This document shows positions 23,856 to 35,268 of a stretch of DNA of 51,100 bases, one piece after another. The notes below the pieces were generated by a model. It saw nothing but the letters and a program-made list of their open reading frames with translations. It did not search any database and had not been told where the DNA came from. The DNA is from Byssochlamys sp. IMV 00236 (taxonomy: Eukaryota > Ascomycota > Eurotiomycetes > Eurotiales > Thermoascaceae). Position 1 is the first letter of the stretch; each line of letters starts with the position of its first letter. The DNA is taken from the NCBI GenBank assembly GCA_001931875.2, contig MSJH02000524.1, positions 1-51,100 on the forward strand. Reading direction: 5' to 3'. Position numbers and translations under genes: made by a program.

Positions 23856-24194
23856 ACTTTTTCATTTAAATAAATTATAAATATATATATATAACACAAG
23901 GAATTGCACATAATGCCATAGGTTGATACGAAGATCAATCCTCACCATTCTGTGCACCCAATCCCCGTGTGGTTATCTTCAATTGTTTGACGATTTCAAT
24001 GTTTCAATGATAACTACCAAAGTAGCCATCTCACATGAATGCTTTTTATATCAATCGTTGAATTTAAGTGTTGTAAGTTGAATAAAAATGGATTCACATG
24101 GGCTTTATATACTTTTTAGAAGTGAAAAAAAAATTTTTTATTTGACAGTCACGAATTAGCAGTAGTGGGTATTAGGATAAAAGTAGTGATGATG

Positions 24195-25607
24195 TTAAAG
24201 CATACCAGAATCTCGAAGTGCATTTTGTAATAGAGTTTCTTTGATGGCTGCAAACACAAATCGAATCTATATAAACATGGTTAGTTTTCATAATCACGTC
24301 TTTAATCTATACTCACATTGGATGTATCTGTTGCTTGAGTGAGGCTAATAGAATATATATAAGACTCAAGAGTATGAATACACCGAGAACTTACTGTGGG
24401 TAAATGTTTAACTTATTTCTATTGCACTGCAGAAATCGCCAAAGGATATATTTAGCTGCCTTATTTGCATCAGACCCACCACCATAATCAGGAAAGTAAT
24501 GGTTAAGTGGGGATGATCTTACTTTAAGTTTAAAAATATCGACCTTGTTTAAAAAAAGCATAATTGAAGAATGCATAAACCATCTACTGTTTACAATAGA
24601 ATCAAACAAGGCAATGCTTTCCAACATACGATTCTTTTATAATATATAAATAGGCTGTTGTCTGTTTCATTTTAACTTACTTGATTTGATTCTTCCAATA
24701 ACACTTGGTCATACTCACTTAGAGCTACACAGAATATAACAGATGTCACATTGTCAAAGCAATGGATCCATTTTTTCCGTTCTGAGCGTTGACCACCTAC
24801 ATCAAACATACTTTAAAAGGAATCAGTATCACATGGTAATCTATACAATGTTTGTAATATTACTGTACAGAAAATCCTCCCATCTGAAATTGTATTTCAG
24901 TTATTCCAGTCGTCTTGAGTCTTGCCCGCAAGACATCTTGTTCATTTGGTATATAACTCGCTTGTCCTATTCGATCCATGGAATCAAAAAAACTATGACA
25001 AAGTTAGAGCCCACCTCTACATATATTATTATTAACTTACTATGGCGCTGAATCCATAATATAAAATGTTTTATCTCGCTTCTCAAAGTATGACAACACT
25101 GCCTTATCCTGCCATAATAATTTGATGATGGCTACTATCTCTGGACTTAATTGACTCTTGGGATTGCCTGATACTCGATATGCAAGTACTTTATCAACAT
25201 TTTCCTATTAAAATAAGTAACATGCTTTCTTTCTTTTTTTGTTCACTTACTCGTAACTCTGCTTTTTCATAATCAACTCCCAACTTTGTCATGGCTTGAA
25301 TCAAAGCTTGAGCACTTTCAACCACATTACGATAAACAGTTGCTCTCCAAGCAAATAGTTCGTCTGATGAGTATCCATTCAAGTTGATAATCTTCATTTG
25401 TTTTAAAACGGTTGATTTACCAGACTCGCCACTTCCTGAATTAGATGTCAACACACTCTCTTGTTAAACTCTTATACTGTTCTTACCCAATAACAGTATT
25501 TTACACTCTTTTTCTCGAATGCCTCTTTCCTTCTCCAAATATCTATCGATTTCATTACTTCTCTTTCGTTCTGGATTATCTTTTTCTGAAGACTGGCATA
25601 AGCCCAT
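24195..25607 (-). CDS. heterotrimeric G-protein alpha subunit
   Basis: The frame starts [20 protein letters not shown], giving Gly2 for myristoylation and Cys4 for palmitoylation. The GTPase boxes are all present after splicing: G1 GSGESGKST (an intron splits it after LLLG), the switch I part [10 protein letters not shown]3 [14 protein letters not shown]4 FLNKVD and a G5 TQATDT. The helical domain has IRAxx-type [15 protein letters not shown]. It ends ALRDSGML, with no Cys four residues from the end, so it is not of the pertussis-toxin-sensitive Gi type. G-alpha subunits relay signals from seven-helix receptors; fungal ones control cAMP/PKA or pheromone-type pathways. Which class this is cannot be settled without a tree. 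Exon borders between 24.2 and 25.6 kb include several short introns. Confidence 0.96.
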
Positions 25608-25907
25608 GTTATTATAATATATTTGTTTCAAAAGGGAATAAATAATGTCAATGGATTGACAGCTTATTTCAATAAATAAAGCCTTTTTATGTTGCTTTTT
25701 TGTTGTTGTTGTTGGCTACTTTGCTATGTTGTTTAATTAAAAAAAGGAAAAAGAGAAAGAAAAAGAGAAAAAACGTTTTAGGTATATCTGTAGATGTTTG
25801 TGTGTGTGTGTGTGTGTAAGACAGCCGGGATTTCAAAAATAAACAAGCATGAAACCATGTATAAATAGATACTTCTTTTTTACTTTTACAACAGATGAAT
25901 GAATTAA
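25608..25907. other. gap with TG repeat and purine tract
   Basis: The 300 bp between two minus-strand genes hold a TG dinucleotide run at 25798-25817 and an A/G-rich tract at 25740-25774. This is the promoter side of the G-alpha gene and the 3' side of the deacetylase gene. No ORF is supported. Confidence 0.5.
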
Positions 25908-27780
25908 TTATAAGGCCATGACAGCAGCAATAGCCAAAGTAATGGTGAATCCGAGCACATTGGCTACCTTGACACCATCAGAGGTTTTACCTGAGGCAGC
26001 TTGCTGAGAATTGGTTGATGAGGAAGAAGAGTTGCCATTGGTTGTACTGTTGCTACTGACAGAGGTATTCGTAGACACTGGGACAGCTGTGTCTTGGTAA
26101 GCACAAGTGGTGTTGGAGCACAGACATTGTCCAGCGATAGGGTCCCACCAGATACTGTCACAGTTGTTGGGGACAGGGTGGCGATACTTGGGGTCACTGC
26201 TGGCAACAGCACTAGATGGGGTTGGGTTATCGACCGTGGGTGCTGTCGAAGGGCAATTGTAACAGGTTGCCCAGTTCTGCACATTAAAGTTACACGAATT
26301 CAAGAGATTGCCAGAAACAACTCCGCCGTTGGTCGTGATAGTTTCCAATCCGTTACAGATTTCTTTTCCTGTGTTGGGTAAATTACACTGCATATAAGGC
26401 TGCTCAGCTAATTTGCTTGCAGGAACAGGATTTTGCATCCATTGTAAGAGTTGTTCATTGCTAACAAACCAAACATCAGGCTTGCCTTGTAAAGATTTAA
26501 TAAAGTCAACGACAGCATTCTTTTGACTACTGACATCAGGAAGACCAGGAGAATTGGTCAAATGTGCTATAATATATATGTTATTCATGGTGCTTTTTAT
26601 TTTCATCATAACTTACTTGGGTGGACGTAGATACCAAAAGGTTGACGGTTTCCATTATAATGTCTGTCAAAGTTAGTTTGAGACCATGTGGTGACATCAG
26701 AAGGTGTTCCAGCCAAGTAGACATCCATCAATTGAGGGATGTCCTTGTTGTCGACAACGGCGTACATTGGGATTTCCCAGACACCTACACATGAATGAGT
26801 CTACTGTATAAACGAGAGAAAAAAAGAGAGACACTTTACCGGGTAATTTAAGCTGGGAGCCACACACATTATTCCAACAGTCATTAGCTAAACCATAATC
26901 CAAGGTATATGGCCTACAGAAATTAGAGTTTATATCGTTTATGATTACAATATGTTAGACATACCAGTAGCAATCATCAACAACGGCAGTAACAGAGGTA
27001 TCATATTTAAATCCTTGCTTTGCAATTTCTCTCAATGTGTCCGTAGTATAATTCACTATCATTCATAAGTATCCATTCTCCCCCTTTTCTATTTAAACTT
27101 ACAGAAAGGAGCACGGAAACCCTTAATTTTACCAAGAGGCACACCACCATATTGGTTTAACATGGCACGAGCAGCTGCAATTTCTCTATAGTGTCACATG
27201 TTAATGTACTGTTTATACAAATTAAATAAACTTTACTGAGCAGAAGGAGATCCAACATGAGTAAATGTATGACTATTAAACAAAAGATGTGAGCAAACAT
27301 CAATAAGATATGTATAAACTTACTCGGCAACTTCATTTCCATTAGCGTACCATTGCTGGACAAGAGCAAAGTCGGTATATTGCATAGAAACATACCATGA
27401 ACCCTAGAGACGATGTTAAAAAAGTCACACAAAGGATTATTAAGCTTTACCTTTGCAAAACAACCATTGGGGTTCCTGTTGTGTATTAAGGAGATATTGC
27501 ATTAGTAAAGCATAAAAGAAAGTCTAATCAATACTTGCTTCACATTGAGTAAATCCTTGGCAGTAGCCAACAAATTAGGTTGAATTGAATCATCAAATGT
27601 GATAGTAACGAATTGAGGTACGTCCTTTGGACTGAGACCTGCAGGAGGGGATTGGGATGGACAAAGGCAGTTTGGTAGCTTACAGCTGTTGGGATCACAG
27701 GATGAAGTAGAATTGGTTTGAGCTTGAACTAAAGCTGTTGCAAGAGCAATGATAGCAGTGCTAATACCAAACACTTTCAT
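25908..27780 (-). CDS. chitin deacetylase-like CE4 polysaccharide deacetylase, GPI-anchored
   Basis: The protein begins with a signal peptide (MKVFGISTAIIALATALVQA) and, after a Cys-rich stretch, enters a carbohydrate esterase 4 domain: TITFDDSIQ with the metal-binding Asp, HTFTHVGSPSAQ with the two metal His, a FRAP-type motif in the GGVPLGK exon, and later PMYAVVDN and NSPGLPDVSSQKN. A Cys-rich C-terminal part with CDSIWWDPIAGQC follows, then a Ser/Thr/Asn-rich spacer and a final hydrophobic tail ending IAAVMAL, which looks like a GPI-attachment signal. About eight short introns interrupt it. Such enzymes remove acetyl groups from nascent chitin at the membrane/wall; Mucorales have many paralogues and a chitosan-rich wall. 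The active substrate is inferred. Confidence 0.92.
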
Positions 27781-29158
27781 TTTAAATGTACGAAAAGAAA
27801 AAGAAAAAGAAAAAAGAGGGAGTATAAAACGAATGGTTTTCTCCTTTAAATAAAAAGAGAGACAACAGGTGTCAAGATTATCCCAGGGACAATAATCAAA
27901 CTCCTCTCTCTCTCTCCGTTTAAGCTCGTGTGGCTCGACTTTTTTTGAATCTCCCTGTAACAGTAGTTATTTGTGCTACATTTATTGTTTTCTCTTGAAT
28001 GTGTCGCTAATGATGATACGCTTTGTTTGTAGCAACTTTACTCATTTGTATTTTTAGGTATACGCTTCCTTTTTTGGTTAAATTTCTTAAATTAAGACTA
28101 TATATGTTTAAACAGCCGCTACAGCCGTACCTCGGTTAAACCATCCAGAGACTACAAATATTCCCAAGGAAAAAGAACGAGAGCTTCACGTCACATAAAT
28201 TAGTTAAGTATAATAGGAACGAGCAAGATATTTGTTCAAGAGTCATTATGAATATGACGATAGATGGCATCATCATCAACAAAAAAAAACAGCTCAGTAA
28301 AGTGTAACAAAGCATGTCCCTGAGCGCAGTAGGGATATGAATAAGTAAGGTGCAAAATAGGTGTCTATAGGGCTAATAGCTTTAGCCAACCAAATCATTA
28401 AGCACTCACTTAAATCACCCCAGAGGTTAGAACATAAACTTGAAGCGTTCAAAGTTTGGCAGATATATCCGTTTACCTTTATTGGGACAGAGACTGAATC
28501 GAGTAATAGGGTTAATCAAACGCAGTATAGTTTATTCTGCAAGTAGTTTGTATATAAAAAGAGAACATAAAGCAGTTACAGTAGCAATTTCCTATAAAAC
28601 GTTTCAAAAACATACATTCAAGAGTAAATATTATTAAGCTTGTTATATTCGCTTGATACAAGGGAGTGCACGCCATGATATCAATGACTTCATCCAATCC
28701 CATGGCGATATAGCTGCCTCTTGGAACAACACGGGCGACACTCAAACAGAAATTGAACAGGATCACTTCTCTAGTTAAACAAAGCCAAGCATAAGAAACG
28801 CATCAAATATATTTTCAGAAAAACACTACGTTTGTAATAGAACAGAAAAACAGTGGCAAAAGAAGACAAGAGAAAAACCTAATCTAGAAATAGAAAAGAC
28901 CTTTAGCGCTATTTCTATTGCTACGACATCTTTGAAGGGAGTCAAACTTTCCGTGCTGAGGAGAATGATTATGAAAGTGTGAGTGAGACGTTAAGCAATG
29001 ACTTTAAATCTATTTTTCAAAGCTGTATGCGACAGCTATGAAAGGCAGCCAGTTTAAATCTTGTGAGATTGTATGTATACCAAGATATAAAGAGTTTAAT
29101 ATACAGCATACTATACGTCCTTATACAGTCTCTTATAGTAATCTCTGCTTATGTACCT
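27781..29158 (+). pseudogene. gap with decayed transposase-like fragment (plus strand)
   Basis: No intact gene is present. On the plus strand about 28440-28775 one frame reads as protein apart from a TAA: it includes VAISYKTFQKHTFKSKYY, the stop, then ACYIRLIQGSARHD and DFIQSHGDIAASWNN. The spacing of ACYIRLIQ after an aromatic-rich stretch recalls the SWIM-type end of MULE transposases, but key Cys/His positions are missing, so this is tentative. A second protein-like piece at about 28917-29039 contains FEGSQTFRAEENDYESVSE. The 27.8-27.9 kb part is the promoter of the deacetylase gene, with purine- and pyrimidine-rich tracts. Confidence 0.35.
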
Positions 29159-29745
29159 CAAATGGCTGAATGGGTCAAAGAACAAGTAACTTTAGGAAAA
29201 AGATCTCTTATCCTTTCATTAAAATGACATTGAATTGCAGCTCTTATGTCTCTTCTACCATAGCCTTCTCGTAACTTTTGCAATATAGCTTCCTTTGTAT
29301 TATCCGATAAAGGCAAAAAAGAGATACCATCAAGGTTTCCAATGAAATGATTATGCTCATTATGAAGCTTAATGGTGACCTGATTAGGCGCTAGAAGATA
29401 ACAGGTGACAGTAACATAGCATCTGCTATCAATCTTCTTGTTTGGTTTCTGGATTGACCGGCTTTTAGATGATTCATCGTCTGTTTGTACACCAACATGA
29501 CTCTTATAGAATCCAGCTCTATGGCTTATGAACTTAATTTTCTAAATAATACTTTTTCTTGTTATGCACTTCGTTTAAATTAGACATATCATCATTCGTC
29601 TTGTTCTTATACATCCAACATACTGCATGTTAGGCAGGTGAATTTTCAATGATATTTTTCCAAGAGTCAATATCAACAGTAGTTTCTCTAGGAAAGGGTG
29701 TGTCTTGTTCTAAAACTAAGCTCTCAGACACGATTACTTCACTTT
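29159..29745 (-). mobile_element. MULE/FAR1-type transposase relic (N-terminal part)
   Basis: On the minus strand, a frame from 29541 downward has no ATG but is open for about 125 codons and contains SHRAGFYKSHVGVQ, DSRCYVTVTCYLLAPNQVTI, HNEHNHFIGN and LREGYGRRDIRAAI. This is the layout of the FAR1/WRKY-GCM1-type zinc-binding region at the start of MULE-family transposases, with Cys residues before an HNEHNHF motif. Further upstream, about 29735-29640 encodes DTPFPRETTVDIDSWKNII in a compatible frame, separated by an in-frame TAA and a possible intron (29542-29620). Downstream the frame shifts to one reading PFSHLRYISRDYYKRLY and then stops. Stops and frameshifts mean it is not functional. 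No terminal inverted repeats were found. Confidence 0.6.
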
Positions 29746-29935
29746 ATTAAAAGGGGGAATAAGTGGAAGAGAAAGTTAAAGAATTAAAGATAATTAATGG
29801 TCATACCATCAAAGAATAAAAAATCACTTCAAGAATTTAAATCACCGTTATTACTACGTCACATTTTCGCCCGGAGTTATTGGACAGGGGGCGACTCGTT
29901 GAACTACAAATCTTTCTTTCTTACATTCAAACACC

Positions 29936-30181
29936 ATGCCCGCTGCTGCTTCCTCTGGATTGTCTCGTACCATTTACAACACCATCTTTAAGAAGAACTC
30001 TGTCTTTGTTACCACTATCTTTGCTGGTGCTATTGCTTTTGAAGTTGGTTTCGACACTCTTGCCGACAAGGTCTGGGATAACCTTAACAAGGGCGTAAGT
30101 TATATTGCAAACAAACACACTCTTTTTCTAACACATATTGTATAGAAACAATGGAAGGATATCAAGGACAAGTATGAATAA
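29936..30181 (+). CDS. QCR9: cytochrome b-c1 complex subunit 9
   Basis: Two exons joined across a 54-nt intron beginning GTAAGT after KVWDNLNKG give a 65-residue protein ending KQWKDIKDKYE. The core IYNTIFKKNSVFVTTIFAGA is a single membrane helix region, and GFDTLADKVWDNLNKGKQWK is the typical C-terminal part of fungal Qcr9 and animal UQCR10. The subunit stabilises complex III in the mitochondrial inner membrane near the Rieske protein. Length matches the family. Its stop faces that of IND1, 142 bp away. Confidence 0.95.
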
Positions 30182-30323
30182 GCTTGTTTCCCAAACATTC
30201 AATCTTAGAACCAATAAAATGAAAAAAAATATACATCAACACACAACCAGAGAGACTATATATACATACTACAGCCATATGCATTGACAGATCACTGCAA
30301 AAAGTTTATCAATAAATGTGGCT

Positions 30324-31480
30324 TTATTTGCTAGGTAGACTGTCTAAAATGTTTTTTGCAATCGAACGATAATGGTTTGCAAATGGACTATCGGGCTGTG
30401 AGATAACGATAGGTTTACCAGCGTCTGACAATTGACAGATATCAGCGTGAAGTGGCACTTGACCTAGCAAAGGTAACTTCATTTCTTCGGCCATACGTAT
30501 AGCTCCATCATGACCAAAGATATGTGTTTCGTGTTGACAGTTTGGACAGATGAAGAGTGACATATTTTGAACTAATCCCAGTACCTAAGTTTTTGTTTTT
30601 TTCTATTATAAACTATGCATGTATGTAAAAGGGTCCAACTTACTGGAACATTGACTTTTTTAAACATGTTGGTACCCTTGACTGCATCAATCAATGCAAT
30701 ATCTTGTGGTGTAGAAATGATGACAGCTCCTGAAATAATAGCATGTTAATATTTAATACATGTATTAGAATGCCACTCACCATCGACTACCACTTGTTGA
30801 CTAATGGTCAATTGAACATCACCTGTACCTGGTGGCATATCTATCACTAATAAATCTAATTGACCCCAGTCTACTTGATGTAATAACTGCTGTAATGCCT
30901 TCATGACCATCAACCCTCTCCACACGACAGGCGCTTCTTGATCAACCAGGAATCCCATGGACATACATTTAACGTTATAGTTGGTCAGAGGTACCAACCG
31001 GTCACCTTGTTTACATTAGCCATAGCAAAAGACAAGATCGTCATCTTACCTTTCTCAGTTAAATCAGGCTCTCCTTTCAGGTTCATCAATTTGGGTATAG
31101 AAGGACCAAAAATATCTGCGTCTAAAATACCCACCTTCATCTTCATGCCTGCTGCTGCAAGAGCAATATTGACTTTCATACTAGTTATTCCATTTTTTTT
31201 TCCTAATTGTTTTTAATTTTTATATTACCTGCTGTTGTCGATTTACCCACACCACCCTTTCCTGAAGCCACTGCAATCACATTCTTTACACCTGCAATGG
31301 GCATCTTTTTTGGTAATCCTCTTTGTGCTCTGGGTATAGTGGGTGCTGATTTATGACCTGGTAAGCCCTTTAGAAGTGATTAAGTAAAGGCACAAAGTTT
31401 CTTTAATTATATATTACTAGAGGATTTTCATGAAGTAAAGGCCTAAATGCTGAAAAGGCTCGTCTTGAAATCTTGAACAT
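30324..31480 (-). CDS. IND1: Ind1/NUBPL-type Fe-S P-loop protein for complex I assembly
   Basis: Start at 31480 gives [18 protein letters not shown], a basic amphipathic N-terminus of mitochondrial-presequence type. After short introns come the Mrp/Nbp35 deviant Walker A region ([12 protein letters not shown]), [58 protein letters not shown] and the cysteine pair in [18 protein letters not shown]. The single CxxC and the lack of an N-terminal four-Cys cluster fit mitochondrial Ind1/NUBPL rather than cytosolic Nbp35/Cfd1. Ind1 delivers [4Fe-4S] clusters to respiratory complex I. Its presence implies the fungus has a true complex I. The PKC1 stop lies 99 bp upstream on the same strand's far side. 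Confidence 0.93.
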
Positions 31481-31579
31481 GTCAAAACAATTAAGAAAAA
31501 GGGGGACTTTTTATTATTTGGGCGAAAGGAAAAATGGTGTCTGTAATTGAAATAGTCTTTATATATAAATGTGTGTATT

Positions 31580-34500
31580 TTATGCAGAAACCCAGTCAGC
31601 AACATAAGAGAAGTTTTGGAATTCTTGTTGTTCAACACGATTGAGTGTAGCATCAATAGGTGTGAGTGCAGGTGTTTCATTTGTAAATTCTTCATCAAAG
31701 TTTGAGGTATCAAGACGTCCAGAAACTGAAGGATAGAAAGGAGGAGGGATACGTTTGTTAAGAATATCTTCCCAAACGACACCACGGAAGAAGGGATGTC
31801 TTTTAATAGGAACTGCATCATCAGGACCACCACCCAATCTTCTATTAGGATCACGTTGCAGTAATTGTTGACAGATTGAGATTGAATCACTAGACATATT
31901 GATAGGGTATAAAATATCGTCTTCTAAAATAGCATCAAATATTTCGTCTTCATCTTCACCACGGAAGGGAGACTGTCCAAGCAACATTTCGTAGATGAGT
32001 ACACCATATGCCCACCAGTCAACAGCACGACCGTAGTTTTGTTCTCGCAAGATTTCAGGTGCCATGAATTCAGGTGTACCACAGAACGTTCCTGTCGTGT
32101 TGCCGTATCCCATATTCTCCTTACAGAGACCATAATCTGCCATCTTGATATGTCCGTCCAAACCGAGCATGATGTTATCCAGCTTGAGATCACGGTAGAT
32201 AATACCTTGGCTGTGGAAATATTCAAGAGCGAGCAAGACTTCACAGGCATAAAATTTGGCTCGTCGTTCAGAGAACTGGCCACGTTGAATGTGCCACATC
32301 AAGTCACCACCATTGACGTACTCCATCACAAAGTACACACGACTCTCGGTTTGGAAAGTTGAGTGCAAGTTGATCAAGAATGGGTGTCGAGCGCGATTAG
32401 CAGCTTGGAATACGCGTTTTTCGGATCGAACGCTAAATAGTAATCTAAGTATTGCCGCGCTTGAATTTTTTCTTTTTGTTACCTTTCAATTTCGTCGTTG
32501 TCAATAATAAATCTCTTTTTCAACATTTTAATGGCGTAAAGTTGCTTATCGTACTTGTCTTCTGCCAACATGACCTTACCAAAGTTACCTTTACCGAGTA
32601 CAGCCAAGAAACTAAAGTTTTCTAATGCCACCTTACGTTTCATACCAGGCTGCTTAGGTGGTCCTTGCATGTGTTGCCCCTAAAGAAGTGATAAGCAAAA
32701 AAAAAAAGAAGAAAAACATTTTTCTTTTTACTTGAGAAACGATTTGTTGTTGCTGTTGCTGCTGTTGTTGTTGATAAGGACTCATTGGCTGAGAAGGAGG
32801 ACGCATCATCATTTGCTGCTGTTGTGGAGATGGCTGTTGTTGATATGGACTGTATGGCATCTGAGGTCTCATTTGTTGTGGTTGTTGTTGAGGGTAGTAT
32901 TGTTGGTATCTGGGATCAACATTGGGTTGAGCTGGGTTATATCCATATGGTGATTGGGGTGGTTGCCCATGAGGTGGGAGCATAGGAGGACGCTGTTGTT
33001 GTGGTGGTGGTGGTTGTGGTTGTTGCTGTGGTGGATATATCCTTGAAGGTTGAGGCATGCTCATGGGTTGTTGTTGAGGTGAATAAGGAGGATATGACTG
33101 TTGATGTGCAGGCTGTTGATGTGCAGGCTGCTGATGCACAGACTGCTGTGGATGAGGCTGTTGAACATTATTATTGTACATCGTAGGAGGTGTCTGAGGT
33201 ATGACCACAGGGCTCTTTGGTGGTGGAACAGGTGGCGATTGAGGCGATGCTGGACTTACAGAAACTTGAGAAAGCTGGTTTACGAGATCCTCTTCAACGG
33301 ATGATACGACTTCCTCTGTCTTTTCCGTTTTGGATATACGGTTGCTGGAAGATTTGGATTCCAGTGTCTTGCGCTTAGCAGCGGCTTTGATCTCAGCAAG
33401 CATCTGATTTGCCATTTCCATGCTAAGCCCACAGAAATCGGGAACATAGCGCTCGCAGCGTGTGTGAGCGGTGATACCACACTCTGTACAGATTACTCCT
33501 GTGTTAGATCTACATCAACATTCAAAAAAAAAAGTACTTACCAGAGCATTTCTTTGAACCACGAGAGCCCAAAGGCAGCATATAACCACAGTGACAACAC
33601 CAATTGGCGCCGATGTTTGTGATGGGTTCGAATCTATGAGGAATCTTGTGGTTGAGCTTGTCTTCATCAGACACCTAAAATTTACGTATAATGATCAGCA
33701 CTGTCTTTTTTCTAAAGAGAAAAATACTTACAGTTTCTGTAGAATTAGAAACACATTTGGTGACAACCTTGCTTGAACATTTCTTATGACACGTGTATTC
33801 ACAGTCTTCACATTGATAGCCGCTGTTAACAAAGAATTCTTGACAGAGAGCACACTTCATGACATTATAGAATCTGTTTTCTACAAACTGATGTCCGTTT
33901 ACTTCGACCACTTCCTCACGACGTTGACGAACAGCACCAGCACGGCCCAGCTTGTCCATAGGACGACGATTGCCTTCAGCACGGACAAAGTTTAGACGAA
34001 GGGCAACTCTACCAACAGGTTCAACATCAAACCATGCCTCGATACCACCTTCTGCTTGATTGACAACACTGGGTTGGGGTGGGATGGAATTATCATTATC
34101 TGCACCTTGGGCTAGCTGTCTTTGTTCAGCCAACACCCACTGAGGTCTTTTTCTCTTTCTTAATCCTTCAGTGATATCGGTAATTTTGAGCCAGAGGATA
34201 CCGATAGGTAAAGACTTTTCGGTGGATTGATCGTATATGCTGATTTCAATTTCTGAAGCCTTATTGACGTGAGTCTCGCACAATTCGTTCCATTTGTCGT
34301 TCTTTGAGGGTCGTGAACGGAAGACGATTTGATTATCGATCTTGACAAAGACGACTGTAGACGGAGTACGAATCAGACGAGTAGGAGCATGTGCTAGTTC
34401 ACATGCTTCGAGTATCTCCAGTTGAAGTTTACCAGTTACTGGTCTTCTAAATCCAGGGGGTAAACGGGCAGAAGGTGGAGTCTCTAATTCTATGTAGACG

Positions 34501-35268
34501 ATTTAGCCCTTATGACATACACACATACATACACACACACGTACCATAGTCATCTTCATCGCCTCCTTCGCCAATGTATAAACTTTTGTATTTTCTCAAA
34601 GCCGAGTTCAGCAAACTTAACTTTTCCATGCTTTCAGACATTTTATCTTGAACGTCTGTACGATTCTTTCGATCTCCTGAAGGGTTTCTCTCGAGTACTT
34701 CGGCCATTCCTTTGATACCTTTGAGTACTGTCTTTTCAACATCAAGCTTATATTCCAATTCATGTAACTTGAGTGACACTTTGGGCTTATTATACGGAGT
34801 TTCGGACATCAAAAGGTCTAATAAAATCCATCATCAACCATCTCTCTTTTTTTTTCTATAAAAATATTTACCAAGGTTGGAGTACTTTTTTTTATTTGAG
34901 ACTGACTGAATCAATGATGTTACGTTGGCTGTGATCGAACTAGTTCTTGGTGGATGGTCTTGTGGTAAGGCCAGTGTTCCTTGAGGGGCATTTTCATTAT
35001 TTTCGGGAGGCCCTTCCTCTTGTCTCAACGTTAGTCGATGTAGTTCCTCGGTAAAGTAATCAATGTATTTTTGATATTCTTTTATCTGGGTTTCACAGTC
35101 GGATATAACGTTCTTATCCTTTAATAAAGGACGCATCTGTATGAACTTGTCTCGCATAATTCGATTATGTTCGATTTTGGCTTCCAACTCTGCTATCTAA
35201 AAGGGAAGAGAGAGAAGGAGACAAGGGTTATTTTTTAGATACATCTTTGTATTTTCTATTACCGTCAT
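31580..35268 (-). CDS. PKC1: protein kinase C (Pkc1)
   Basis: Domain order is that of fungal Pkc1. Two HR1 repeats for Rho1 binding are encoded at about 35196-34880 ([19 protein letters not shown]) and 34812-34540 ([19 protein letters not shown]). A C2-like region follows ([19 protein letters not shown]). Two C1 zinc fingers follow, the first with [17 protein letters not shown] and the second with [19 protein letters not shown]. Next is a long Gln/Pro-rich linker. The kinase domain has [34 protein letters not shown] (DYG replaces DFG), [12 protein letters not shown] and a C-terminal hydrophobic motif FQNFSYV. Pkc1 runs the cell-wall integrity MAPK pathway from Rho1. The first coding exon is only ATGACG, followed by a 66-nt intron. 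Sequence and order leave little doubt about identity. Confidence 0.97.
32730..33180 (-). repeat. Gln/Pro codon-repeat tract in PKC1 linker
   Basis: The linker between the C1 fingers and the kinase domain is encoded by CAG/CAA and CCT-type repeats, including a run of ten or more Gln codons near 32735-32775 and a short tandem repeat at about 33095-33135 encoding three near-copies of HQQPA. Such tracts often vary in length between strains. Confidence 0.75.

Noticed and set aside
28240..28560. Plus-strand ORFs at 28361 and 28440 as small genes
   Set aside because: They overlap each other in different frames within a region showing transposase-like decay, and neither has a leader or domain.
32732..33304. 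Several plus-strand ORFs rich in Leu or Val
   Set aside because: They are antisense reads of the Gln/Pro repeat linker of PKC1.
33621..33636. tRNA B-box-like GGTTCGAATC on the plus strand
   Set aside because: It lies inside a PKC1 C1-domain exon and has no A box or cloverleaf around it.
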